Source: Caenorhabditis remanei (Eukaryota > Nematoda > Chromadorea > Rhabditida > Rhabditidae). Taken from it: DNA of 64,000 nucleotides. A program made the position numbers and the translations under genes. Below are positions 33,539 through 43,900 of the stretch, in pieces (the first letter of the stretch is position 1; the number at the start of each line of letters is the position of its first letter). The notes beneath the pieces were generated by a model, which saw only the letters and a list, made by a program, of their open reading frames with translations, made no database searches and had not been told where the DNA came from. Location of the stretch: positions 11,575,717-11,639,716 of the forward strand of contig NC_071330.1 of the NCBI RefSeq assembly GCF_010183535.1. The letters are read 5' to 3'.

Positions 33539-35294
33539 ATGGTTTGTGTTCTAGGAATTGAAGGATCCGCTAATAAAATTGGGGTGAGTTGAGAGGATGA
33601 AACAACGAGAAAGTGAAAGAAAAAATGAAAAATTCTGAAAAAAACAGTTTTTTTTAAAAATCGTATTTTCCCAATTCCAGGTAGGAATAATCCGTGATGG
33701 AGAAGTCCTCTCCAATCCACGTGCCACATTCCACGCCCCTCCTGGTGAAGGATTTCGACCAACTGAAACTGCTCAACATCACCGACAACAAATCGTTCGA
33801 CTGGTTGGAGAGGCGATTCGAGAGGCGAAAATCGAAGATCCGGAGAAGGAAATTGATGGAATCGCGTATACAAAGGGACCTGGAATGGGTGCGCCGCTTC
33901 AAGTGAGTTGAGAGAAAATACTGACAAATTCACGGTTTCCACCTGAAAATTGTTGAAAAACATGGCTTTAATACTCAAAATGTAACTTTTATTTCAAAAA
34001 ATTCAACTTTTGCCGGAAAAATAAATCTCAATTTCTGATTACAGGTGGGTGCCATCGTCGCGCGTACACTCTCTCTCACATGGAAGAAACCAATCATTCC
34101 TGTGAATCATTGTGTTGGACACATCGAAATGGGTCGACTGATCACTGGTGCCGATAATCCTGTTGTTTTGTATGTTAGCGGTGGAAATACACAGGTAAAT
34201 GGCTAGGTTTTTGATGCGAATATACCGTGGTCGCAGTGCCTTCCAGAGCTTCTGAAACTTGCCAGAATTCAAGAATTCACCATAATCTTAATTCGTCTTC
34301 AGGTGATTTCGTACACCAACAAGCGATACCGTATCTTCGGAGAAACTATCGATATTGCCGTCGGAAACTGTTTGGATCGATTCGCTCGTGTTCTGAAACT
34401 GCCGAATGCCCCATCACCTGGATATAACATTGAACAACTCGCTAAAAACGGAAAGAAGCTAATGGAATTACCGTATACAGTGAAGGGAATGGATGTCTCG
34501 TTATCTGGAATTCTGTCACTTATCGAGAAGAAAGCGCCGAAACTCATTGAATCCGGAGAGTTTACACCGGAAGATTTGTGTTTTTCACTTCAAGAAACGG
34601 TCTTTGCGATGTTGATTGAGATCACTGAACGGGCGATGGCACATACGGCAAGCAGAGAATTGTTGATTGTTGGAGGTGTTGGATGCAATTTGAGATTACA
34701 GGTAAAGACGATTTTCAGATAAATTTGACTGGAATTATGGTAAAAATTAGAGTTTTAAGGGGAAATATCACTTTCGAATACATGTTTTTCCATACTTGGC
34801 GCCAAAGTTGAAATTTCACATTTTAGATTTTAGAAAAAGACGAGTTTTCGACTATCACTCAGAATTAGAAGAAATTCTGACTGAAAAACTTTCAAAAAAT
34901 TAGTTAATTTTTTGAAGGGCCTTGACAAGTTTTTCCTAACTTCGAATTGTTCATAATCTTTTTGATAACTTTTTAACTTTCTGTATAGATTAGAACCGGA
35001 AAAAGCTCAATTTCCAGTCAAAACACCCCCTAAACCTTATATTTTTAAGGAAATGGCGGCAGCAATGTGTGCAGAACGTAACGCCCATCTCTTCGCCACC
35101 GACGAGCGTTTCTGTATTGATAACGGAGCGATGATTGCGAGAGCTGGAGAGTTGATGCTTGGTTTGTTATTATACTGAAAACATGGTCAGCAACTTCTTG
35201 TTTTCCAGCTTCCGGAATGAAATTCGATCTCCGTAAAACGACAATAACTCAGCGATATCGTACCGATCAAGTCCATGTTGAATGGAGAGATTAG
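33539..35294 (+). CDS. OSGEP: OSGEP/Kae1, tRNA N6-adenosine threonylcarbamoyltransferase (KEOPS subunit)
   Basis: Six exons (33539-33583, 33681-33902, 34045-34194, 34303-34701, 35050-35161, 35209-35294) give 337 residues, against ~335 in animals. Conserved motifs are the N-terminal [21 protein letters not shown], the metal-binding pair in [11 protein letters not shown] (H111, H115), [33 protein letters not shown]-like helices, GGVGCN and [14 protein letters not shown]. Kae1 transfers the threonylcarbamoyl group to A37 of ANN-decoding tRNAs in the cytosolic/nuclear KEOPS complex. The start codon is 18 bases after the LYR microprotein stop codon, in purine-rich sequence with no splice acceptor. 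It therefore probably shares a mature mRNA with that ORF or uses an undetected upstream start. Confidence 0.97.
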
Positions 35295-35542
35295 TCTTGT
35301 TCCCTCATCAGAATTGTTGCTTTTTCCTTGTTGTTAATTTTAATTTTGTTGATTTTTCTTGGTTTCAATTCTCTCCCAAAGTTATTCTCCCAAATCAATT
35401 TTCCACGTGTCACCCCATTTCTTTTGGCTCCTCTCATTTCTCCCCTTCCAGATTTTCCGCGTTTAAAAATCATTCTGTTTTCTATCTCCACATTTTTGAT
35501 ATTCTTCAATTCTGGTAGGATAAAATCAATCCAAAACCAAAG

Positions 35543-35861
35543 ATGTCTGCTGATTGTGCTGAAGTAAGTGTTGACTCCGCCCATTCTCTTCAATCTCTTT
35601 AATTTTCAGGCATACGACAAAATGAGTACATGGGTAGTCCTGTTGTCAATTGTCCCCATCACATTCAGCCTGATAACAGTCGTCTTATTATGTGCATCCC
35701 TTCTAAAAGTGAAAAAGATGATTGGAATTTGTGATGGAATCTCGGCAAGTGCTCACTGGTTATCACGTACCGCTGTTCGTGTCGGAATCGGAGAAACTGC
35801 TCGAATGACGATTCAAGAGTATGCGGCGACGAAGCCAGAGTTGAAGAGATTGCTTAAATAG
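35543..35861 (+). CDS. Small single-span membrane protein, nematode-type, unknown function
   Basis: Two exons (35543-35563, 35610-35861) give 90 residues: a short acidic N-terminus, a hydrophobic span at about residues 14-40 (VVLLSIVPITFSLITVVLLC), a KVKK stop-transfer and a soluble C-terminal half ending KPELKRLLK. I recognise no family. It starts 249 bases after the Kae1 stop and ends 256 bases before TXNDC17, all on one strand, so it could be a middle gene of an operon. Confidence 0.75.
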
Positions 35862-36117
35862 AGGCTTTTCTTTGATTTGAATGAGGATAAACCGGATTTT
35901 TACATTTTTGTTTTATTTGTTGGTTTTATTGGTTCCGTTTGGATCCGGTTGTGTATCTTTGCTTTTTGTGGTTACTTTCTGGATTTTTGCGGTGTTGTCT
36001 TCAAACTTGAACGCTGCTGACTTCCAATTTTAGCGCTGCTAACCTCTCTTTTTGCTGTCAATCACGTTTTTTCTTTGCTTCATCTCAAATTCTCTATAAT
36101 CTTTCACTTTTTTCTAG

Positions 36118-36607
36118 ATGAGTGCTCTGAAACACTACACTGCTCAAGGATACGACGGCTTCAAGCAGACTGTCGAAACCATTGGAAAAGGACAACGAAT
36201 CGTCGCTCTCTTCACTGGTTCCAAGATTCTGACCACCGGAAAGTCGTGGTGCCCGGATTGTGTTGTTGGTGAGAAAGGAAATAAATTTCATTAAAAAATA
36301 ATTTTTGTTTCAGCCGAGCCAGTGATAGACCAAATTATCAAGGAGCCGCCAGTCTCTGAAACTGATGTTCACTTCATCACAGTCTTCGTTGGAAATCGTG
36401 AAGTGTGAGAGCTTCAACTGGAAAATATAATTTATGAATTCATTTTTCAGCTGGCGTGATCCAGCGGTCGGATTCCGTGTCGATCCATCACTCAAATTGA
36501 CCTGTATTCCAACTATTTTGGAGGTTGGAAAGAAGGCGAAACGTCTCACGGAGGACCAACTCACCAACAAGAATCTCGTCATCGAGTTCTTCGTCGATGA
36601 GGAATAA
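36118..36607 (+). CDS. TXNDC17: TXNDC17/TRP14-like thioredoxin-fold protein
   Basis: Three exons (36118-36268, 36314-36404, 36451-36607) give 132 residues. The active site is WCPDC (C45, C48), the TRP14-specific form of the thioredoxin CxxC, followed by VVAEPVI and a Phe/Val-rich strand, then the conserved cis-Pro in LTCIPTIL. TRP14 proteins are cytosolic reductants of cystine and other small disulfides that work with thioredoxin reductase. The ATG follows directly on a TTTTTTCTAG acceptor, which suggests spliced-leader addition at the start codon. Together with the short same-strand spacing this fits a downstream operon gene. Confidence 0.93.
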
Positions 36608-36823
36608 ATAACTATTTATTTTCCCAGTTCATGTTAAATTTCATTCCAACTTTATGTGATGTTCCTAGTATTTATTGCATTTATGCATTGATAATTTATA
36701 TGGTTGTATTTTATAAAAACGGTGGCTGGAATCTTTTTTCTCAATTTGGTTGTGATTGAGGATGTCCCCTAATTGATACTTACTGGCTTTTGAAAATGTT
36801 TGAAACTCTAAAAGCGAATTCAG

Positions 36824-37726
36824 ATGCCTAACGACGAATTATTCCACGAGAAGCAACGTCTGCAATACTGTCTTGTCCACACAGTCAACAATATTCTTCA
36901 GAAAGCAGAGTTCGATCCGGCGAAGATGGATGAGATTTGTTATGCTTTCAATGAGAGCAAGTGGTTCAATCCGCATAGGTAACAGGTGTTTAAGTTTTAA
37001 AAAGAAGGAATTCTCGATTTTCAATTTACTTTTATTTATGCCAGCAAGAAGTTAGCCTCAGAAGACGTTTTCCTCAGCAAAAACCAGTTAGCCTCAGCAA
37101 AGATGTTAGGCTCAGCAAAAAAATAGCCTCAGAAAAGACGTTAGCCTCAGTAAAAAGTTAGCCTCAGCAAAAAAAGTTTTTCGAAAAAACAGAAAAATCA
37201 TGAAAATCTCTCAAGAATGCCGGAAAACGATTAAAATACGCTTTTTCAGATCCTGGATCGGCACCGGCAACTACGACATCAACATTCTGATGGCTGCTCT
37301 TCAACAGTATGATCTGAAAGTAAGTCCTCTCATTCGATGTCTCTTTAAAACCAAAACTCTCTTCTCGTTTCAGGTGATGTGGTTTGACAAACGAGTTCCC
37401 GTCGAGAGGATTCATTTGAATAAGCTGAGAGCCATCGTCTTCAATATTCCATCTCGGACCCTTTTGACACTCTACAGAGGACGTCATTGGTTTCCGGTTA
37501 TTCAGAAGAATGGAGTGTAAGTTTTAACGTTTTCAGTTTTAGCCGAATGAGCCAGATTAAAATGAGTCATTACAGATACTACAATCTTGACTCAAAACTC
37601 AAAGAGCCAACCGTCATCGACGACATTCGAAAATTCATTCAAAGCCACGTGGATCAAAAAGAGACGGAAGTGATGTTGGTGGTGGAGAATAGTGTCGACG
37701 AGGAGACCGTTGTCGATAAAAGCTGA
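36824..37726 (+). CDS. JOSD: Josephin-domain deubiquitinase (JOSD-type)
   Basis: Four exons (36824-36978, 37250-37319, 37374-37516, 37576-37726) give 172 residues, the size of stand-alone Josephins. The catalytic Cys is C16 in EKQRLQYC followed by LVHTVNN. The catalytic His is in GRHWFPV (H113), and the third position falls in YYNLDSKL. No UIM or polyQ follows, so it is JOSD1/2-like rather than ataxin-3-like. Josephins hydrolyse ubiquitin chains. The ATG directly follows an AATTCAG acceptor. Intron 1 contains a degenerate tandem repeat. Confidence 0.93.
37048..37167. repeat. Degenerate GTTAGCCTCAGCAAAA tandem repeat in Josephin intron 1
   Basis: About six imperfect units of 17-22 bp, each built on GTTAGCCTCAGCAAAAA, run head to tail. 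They fill most of the first half of the 271-bp intron. Confidence 0.8.
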
Positions 37727-38007
37727 ATATAATTTTTTTGGGATTTCTGTAAATTTTCATGGCACTGCTGTCTTTTCGAGAACAGGTTTTGTATATACTA
37801 TTTCTTCACACTTTCTTGCATTTATTTGAAGGGTTTAATAAATTATTCTAGTCAAGAATCTCTTATCGAATGTGGAACAAAAAAAAATTTACGAAAATAT
37901 AAAAATTGCCACCGTGACCCGACACCTTGGTTTATTTTTTCTTTCACCCTCAATTCAACGTTAAAAAATTCAATCGATGATTGTCATTCAATCATTATCG
38001 ATTAGAA

Positions 38008-39782
38008 ATGGAACACGATACGTACAATCCGTACACCGTTTGCCAACGTTACCCGTCTCAATGGTGGATTTGGGCACCGAATGCACCGTCCATCGATGTA
38101 AGGATTACTGTAGCTTAGGTAGTCGTAGTACTGTATCACTATTTCAGGCGATTCCGAGAAACGAGAACGTGTTCAACAACACGACTATGCTGACCGTATC
38201 TCATGACGCTGTCAACTGCCAAAGTGTTATGCCATCGGTATGTTAACAGGGGATATCTCAAAAGCTACGAGAGATGGAAATAAGTTATCAACTATGAAAA
38301 TGTAGCTTATAGAATTCTGTACATTTTCTTAGTCGCCAACTTTTTTCTAGCTATAACAGCTGGCGAGATAGAACACTTTGAACGCAAGAGTTCGTAGGCA
38401 GTCAACGCGCCAACTATGAGGTCTTGTATCTCCGCACCTATCGGGCTCTCAAAAATCTCTCAACTAGTAAATAGTTTCAAATTTTTTGCTCTAGATTTTC
38501 ATAGTTGAACACTTTTCTCTATCTCCTCTACATTTTGAGTTTTTAAGTCCTCCATCATCACTCTCCAAGAACGTTACGTCGTTCCGGAAGTCATTCCATT
38601 CGGAAGTTCATCTGAAGTCGACACCCGCTCGGCTGGGAATCCATACGCCCATCATCCCAACTTCACCACTCCATCTGAATATTTCGATCATATCACTGAT
38701 TCTGCGGAGGCGCCAAGAGATGTGTTGACTGCGATGGATATCAAGGGTTTGGAGGATCCATTTGTAGGAGGAGAGGCTGTGCCGAAGGTTCATATTCATC
38801 CGCCAAATGATGTGGTTAGTTGGGAAAATAGGGAAAAGTTACTAGCTCGTTCTTACGATGTTCTTTGGCTGGAAAAGTTTGAGTCGTTGTATCTTTGCAA
38901 GTTGAAGTGCTAGCAAAACGTGGTCAACAAAAAAAAGACTCAATACTTTTTGAAGCACATTTTTGCTGCTGACCACTTTTCTTTATCTTTGAATTCTAGC
39001 AAGATACGACGCTTCAAAGTCAGCTGATGAAATCTCATAGGCTCTTCTGGTTCACTTTGAAGCTTTTTATCTTCACAACCTGGAGAGTTAACAAAGAGTT
39101 GTTCACTAATGAAATGCGCGAAATTTAAAGGAGGTGAGAACTCAAAAAAAAAATGTTGGCTCAAAATTCGGTAAGTGATTGCTCTGTGGGACCCGAACAC
39201 ATGACCGAACGCGCATGGGTACAAAACCGCAACCGGCTGAGCTACACGGCCGAGAACGCACCTGGGCAGCTCGGGGCTGTGATAAATGTGGGTGCATCTC
39301 AATCACAATTTCGATCACAATTTTTTTGCGTTATCACCTCCTTTAAAACACTTTTAGTAGACAGCGTTCCGAGATACACTTCATTTTTCCAGACCATCAA
39401 CAAGACCGCCTTCACCTCTGAATCCATTGCCCACATCAACTCCCTCGACGTCTCCTTCCCGACGAGAGCATCTGCTCCAGCTCAATCCCAAGTGACTCGT
39501 ACCAATGCAACTCTCAACAAGAAGATGCTAAGCCCCGAATCAATGTACGAATTGGAGAAGATTGACGGAGACTTCCAGAAGCCATCGGCCATCAACATGC
39601 ACGTTTTCCGTGAATTCTCTCCACAAACTCTGGCGGATCTTCGTGAAATTCGCAACATCTCTCAGTACACTGACTTCCCGAGATCATCGAAAGACGTTGA
39701 CACTTGCCTTGGAATCTCTCCGACGATTTCTGAGAAGGCGTGGTTTGAACGGACTGAAAGTATGGGATACGCTGGAATGTGA
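38008..39782 (+). CDS. Nematode protein of unknown function
   Basis: Four exons (38008-38097, 38148-38237, 38548-38814, 39393-39782), all in phase 0, give 278 residues. The first two exons are both exactly 90 bp. The protein is hydrophilic, Pro/Ser/His-rich in the middle (FGSSSEVD, HHPNFTTPSEYFDH), without signal peptide, membrane span or coiled coil, and ends with RTESMGYAGM. I do not recognise it. The last intron carries an antisense tRNA-like sequence. It lies 281 bases after the Josephin gene on the same strand. Confidence 0.72.
39172..39260 (-). other. Degenerate tRNA-like sequence in an intron
   Basis: On the minus strand, GTGTAGCTCAGCCGGTTGCG contains a good box A (TAGCTCAGCCGG). TGTTCGGGTCCCAC about 45 bases on resembles box B with a partly paired T arm. 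The acceptor ends (GGCCGTG and ACAGAGC) do not pair, so it is more likely a tRNA pseudogene or tRNA-derived repeat than a working tRNA. Confidence 0.5.
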
Positions 39783-40964
39783 TGTCTCTGCAAATGAAGA
39801 AAAACCCATCAGGACAGAAGAAGATATTTATAGATTTAAAGAAAATGTTTTAACGATTTGTTGAAAAGTATGATTTATTGAAAATGAATAAGAAGAAGGC
39901 TTTTTCTTGTCTAGTTGGGGAAGAGTACTTTGAGATTGCCTGCAAAAATAACTGAATAATTGAAACGGATGGGTCCCACCGCGAAACTACGGTATGTATT
40001 TTTGAAGCGGGGTACTGTAGGTGCGACCACCACAATGAGCTTTTCTGAAAGCTCTCCACTAGCTGGAGCTAATGTTGAAAACGAAATCTAACTTTTGAAT
40101 TCGAAAAAAACAACATACTTTTCAAATAATCTGGACCTCTCCGGACAGAAAGACTATTGTACCTGTTTTGGAAAGTTTTTGGAAAGTTGTCGAAATCAAA
40201 AACGAGGAAACAAAACCAATTTTTTTTATTCACAAAATTTATTGTAAGAAGAAAAACCGTATTTCAATAAATTATTGCAATTTAATGGGTGGGATGATGG
40301 GGGAAAAGAGTGAGAGGATCATTGAAAATTACCAGAAGAGGAGAAAATACGTTATGAAAAGAGTTCATGGTGGACAACAAGCATATAACAACAATAATGA
40401 ATAATTTCTAGTCGGGGGAACAGAAGACCATGATTTGAATAGAAAACGACAAAATGAAGTGGATTTTGAAATTGAATTGGGAAAATGAGAGTTTAGAGTC
40501 GCTTAGAGAGACGGAAGAGATTCAGTGGACGACATTTTTAGGCAGAAAAGCTGACATGTCGTGGTCTTCGTTATGACAATCGAAGAAATGTGGCAGCAGA
40601 GCCTGAGAAACACAACGCTGGACCTTGTGGGTGCGGGTCTCTCAGGCTTTGGAGTAGAACTTTGAGAAGACTGTGGAGATAAAAGATCGAAGAAGAATTG
40701 GAGACGATCGGGAAAAAGTTGGGAGAACATGAGGATCAGAGATGCGGATGTGGGGAGAGATGATCATCAATGGAAGAGAAGTGGGTGGATGTAGAAGTGT
40801 TTGTGACTACAGGAGCTAAGCTGGAGTAATGAGAGGAGCTGAGCATTTAGAAGTTTAGGGATGAAGAGAAACGAGGGAATGAAGAGGAAGACCAAAGAGG
40901 ACACATAGAAAACGGGAAGAGTATGGAGGGATGGGGTGGGAAGAAAAAGGGAAAGTACCTTCAC
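39783..40964. other. Convergent intergenic region
   Basis: It holds the 3' UTRs of the unknown plus-strand gene and the minus-strand JmjC gene, plus a palindromic element (39967-40064). Minus-strand frames at 40503-40964 begin just past the JmjC stop codon and look like 3' UTR. Confidence 0.5.
39967..40064. repeat. GGGTCCCACCGCGAAACTAC / TTTCTGAAAGCTCTC repeat copy
   Basis: It has the family blocks GGGTCCCACCGCGAAACTAC, GGTACTGTAGG and AGCTTTTCTGAAAGCTCTCC, in the order expected for the right half of the 15704-15860 palindrome. Confidence 0.65.
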
Positions 40965-43900
40965 TTATTCCTTTCTGCAGAGTTTTCTTCTCTTTGATGG
41001 TTGTCCTGCCTCATGTTCTTCTTCCCAAGTTGCTCCGTCTTCCCTCATTTTCCTGATGGTCTGAAAAAAGTTTACTAAAAGATATAGATTTGAACTTTGC
41101 TTATCGAGAGATTTCAGAAGAGTTTATTTCATTCAAAGGTGTGGATTCCTAGTTTTAGTGCCTACTCCAATTTTCCTATATCAAAATTTTATTCATGAAG
41201 GCTCCTGCAATGAAAACTACAGTATGTCCGTTAAACAAGGTATGCTGTAGTTTCATAAAACAAACTCGTAATTATACTTTTCTGAAAGCACTTGACCAAC
41301 TGAACATGATAATAAATAAATTCACTTACGTAGTCATCATGCAACCTCTTCAGTTGTCCCACAATCTTTATCCTCTCAGTTTTTGAATACCATACTTTTG
41401 TTCCAAGCTTCCTGTTTGGCTTCTTAGCCTCGTCGAGATTCTCGCGAAGGAGTAGAGGGGCGACGGCATCTTTCCAATGAGGATTGGGCTCTGAAATACC
41501 TGATGTCAAGATGTCGAAACTACAGAAACACTCACTTTGAAGTCTTTCGTTCACCACTTTATCGGTATACCGCCACATGACGTTTTCGAAGTTTGGGAAC
41601 GTGTTGTCGACTTCGATGTGGCCGAATTCCAGGGCTTTCTCCTCGACTGCCGTCATCCTGTAAGAATTTGCTTTGAAGTTTTGTGATTTTGACTCAGGTT
41701 TCTGGAAAATTGAAATAAAACTCACTCAAAATGGCGGTCAATGTGTCCATCCATGAGGAAGTTTCCTCCGAAGACGATTGAATCTTCTGGAGTGTACACG
41801 GCATGGATGTATCCAGCGGGGATGAAGGCCGTGTAGCCTTTCTTGATCTCAACCCGCTGGAGCTCATCGAAAATCTCCTCCACAATCCATTTCTCCGGGG
41901 GATTACTTCCTTCATATCTTTTATAAATCTCCAGATTTCTCTCGGTGGGAGGAGCCACATAGAAGATTTTGCGACCCTGGAAAAGCAATGATTGTACATC
42001 CGGACAAAAAGAAACACTGACCTCTTTCACGTGGTAGTACACACAGGTACCAGAGGGGTCCACGTGGATGTCCGTGTAGGAGTTGGCCATGGTAACCAGA
42101 AGAAACTTCTGGTACTTTGGCATACTCTTCAACTGGACACGAATGGCCGCCTTCTCCTCCTTGAGCTTCTTCTTCTCGGCCAAGGTTTGATCTTCCAGGA
42201 GCTGGTTCTCAATGATTTGGAGCTCCTCTTTCAACCTCTCCTCAAGGCGATTGACGATGGAGTTCTCGCGGACGAAGAGTGGTTCCTTGAAATCTCTGGC
42301 GATCCTGGAAAAATTGAAAGTTTCCTGGAAACTACTATTCAATAAACTCACCGGCAGTCCGTGTGGCTCATCTCGAAACTCAACAAGTTCCAAGGTGCTT
42401 CCCTCTGGCCCTCAGGTAAATTGATGAGTCTTGCCACCTCACTCAATTGCATCTTTTCAGTTCCACGAGTGTAACTGTTTATGACTGGAACTTCGATTTG
42501 TGCTGAAAATGACTCAATTCTCAATGATGAATTGAATAAACAACTTACGGAGGAAATCCATGAGGGTAGTCAGATTCAACTCTTCAGGGATTACCATTTG
42601 CAAACCATCCCGATTTTTGAAGAGATGGATATCCCTCAGCCCGTCCAACTTCTCTTCAAAATCGTGTCCGTCCTCGTGGATGTGAAGGGTGAGTTCTCTG
42701 AAAATAGAACAATAAGTTTTTATGACGAAATTGAAGTTCAGACTAGGCTGAATAAGCCGTCCCGCCACGAACTACATGTCAGAATGCTTTCAATAAGGTT
42801 TTTTTCAAAAACAACCATAAAATCAAAACTCACTGATTAGTAAACGCCTTTTCTTCGCCTGCAGCGAATACACCCATGAATGGTTTTGAGGCAACTTGGA
42901 ACCGATTGAGATGGTGGAGAAACGGTTCCTTGTCCCCACTTCTTATTGACTCCGTCGTCATCTTATCGACTCCATCGATGGCACACACAGTATCATGATC
43001 ATCCTCTACAGCAAACTGAGAAGTTCCAGGGACATCAGTGATGTCTTCATCATTGGAATCTTGGGAATGGGATTCAGGTTTTATGGCAAGCGATGTGACA
43101 GCCGGAGAGACGGTTGACTGAGGAAGAGCATTATCATCTCTATCATGTGGATCCACTAAAGCTGATGAAACCAGATCCTTGACAACGCCTGGAGGATCAG
43201 CAGCAGCTGAGGGTCCAACCAGATCCTCGACAGCGATTGGAAGATCGCCATTCCAAGTTTCCGATCGATCCTCGACACGTGGAGCAGGAGTTGAGATGGA
43301 TGGTCCAGGACATACTGGAGCATCAAGAACATCAGAAAACACATCTGCTGATACTGATTCCTCATTCACAGGAGAAGCTGGTCTCTCGGAGTGGTAGACA
43401 ACAAACTCATCGCGAGCGTCCGAGGATCCGGAGGGCAACAGCTGGCCGCCATCATTGGAACCTTCGTCAACAGAATCAAAACCATCTTCCGCGGGGTTAA
43501 CTGGATTCGGTGATACAGCGCGATTTTCGACAACGACCAGAGAAGCCGGGTCGACGATGGGAGGATCAGCTGCATTTGGAGACACATCCCGATCAACAAA
43601 GGCTGTTGGTGGAGCTGCCGAAGAGGGTGATCCTTCCCGATCTTCGACATCGATTGGAAGATCTGCAGCTGCTGGAGATCTTGCCCGATCATCAACTGCG
43701 ACCGGAGGATCAGCTCGATCCGGAGATCCAGCTCGATCCAGAGTAACTCGTGGAGCTGGGACGACTGCCTTTCTGAAGAGAAGAAAGTTGAATGAGTTCT
43801 ATAAAGTGAAAATTACCTTTTCTGGTACTGCCGGTTTTCTCGGTAGACGGGCTTGGTCGCAGCCTTCTTTTCCATCAATTTCAACTGTCGGCTGAAAATT

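Noticed and set aside
39172..39260. Functional minus-strand tRNA gene
   Set aside because: The 5' and 3' ends cannot form an acceptor stem and the anticodon arm is poor.
41992..42424. Plus-strand frames across the JmjC exons
   Set aside because: Antisense shadows; the minus-strand frames carry the conserved catalytic motifs and good splice sites.
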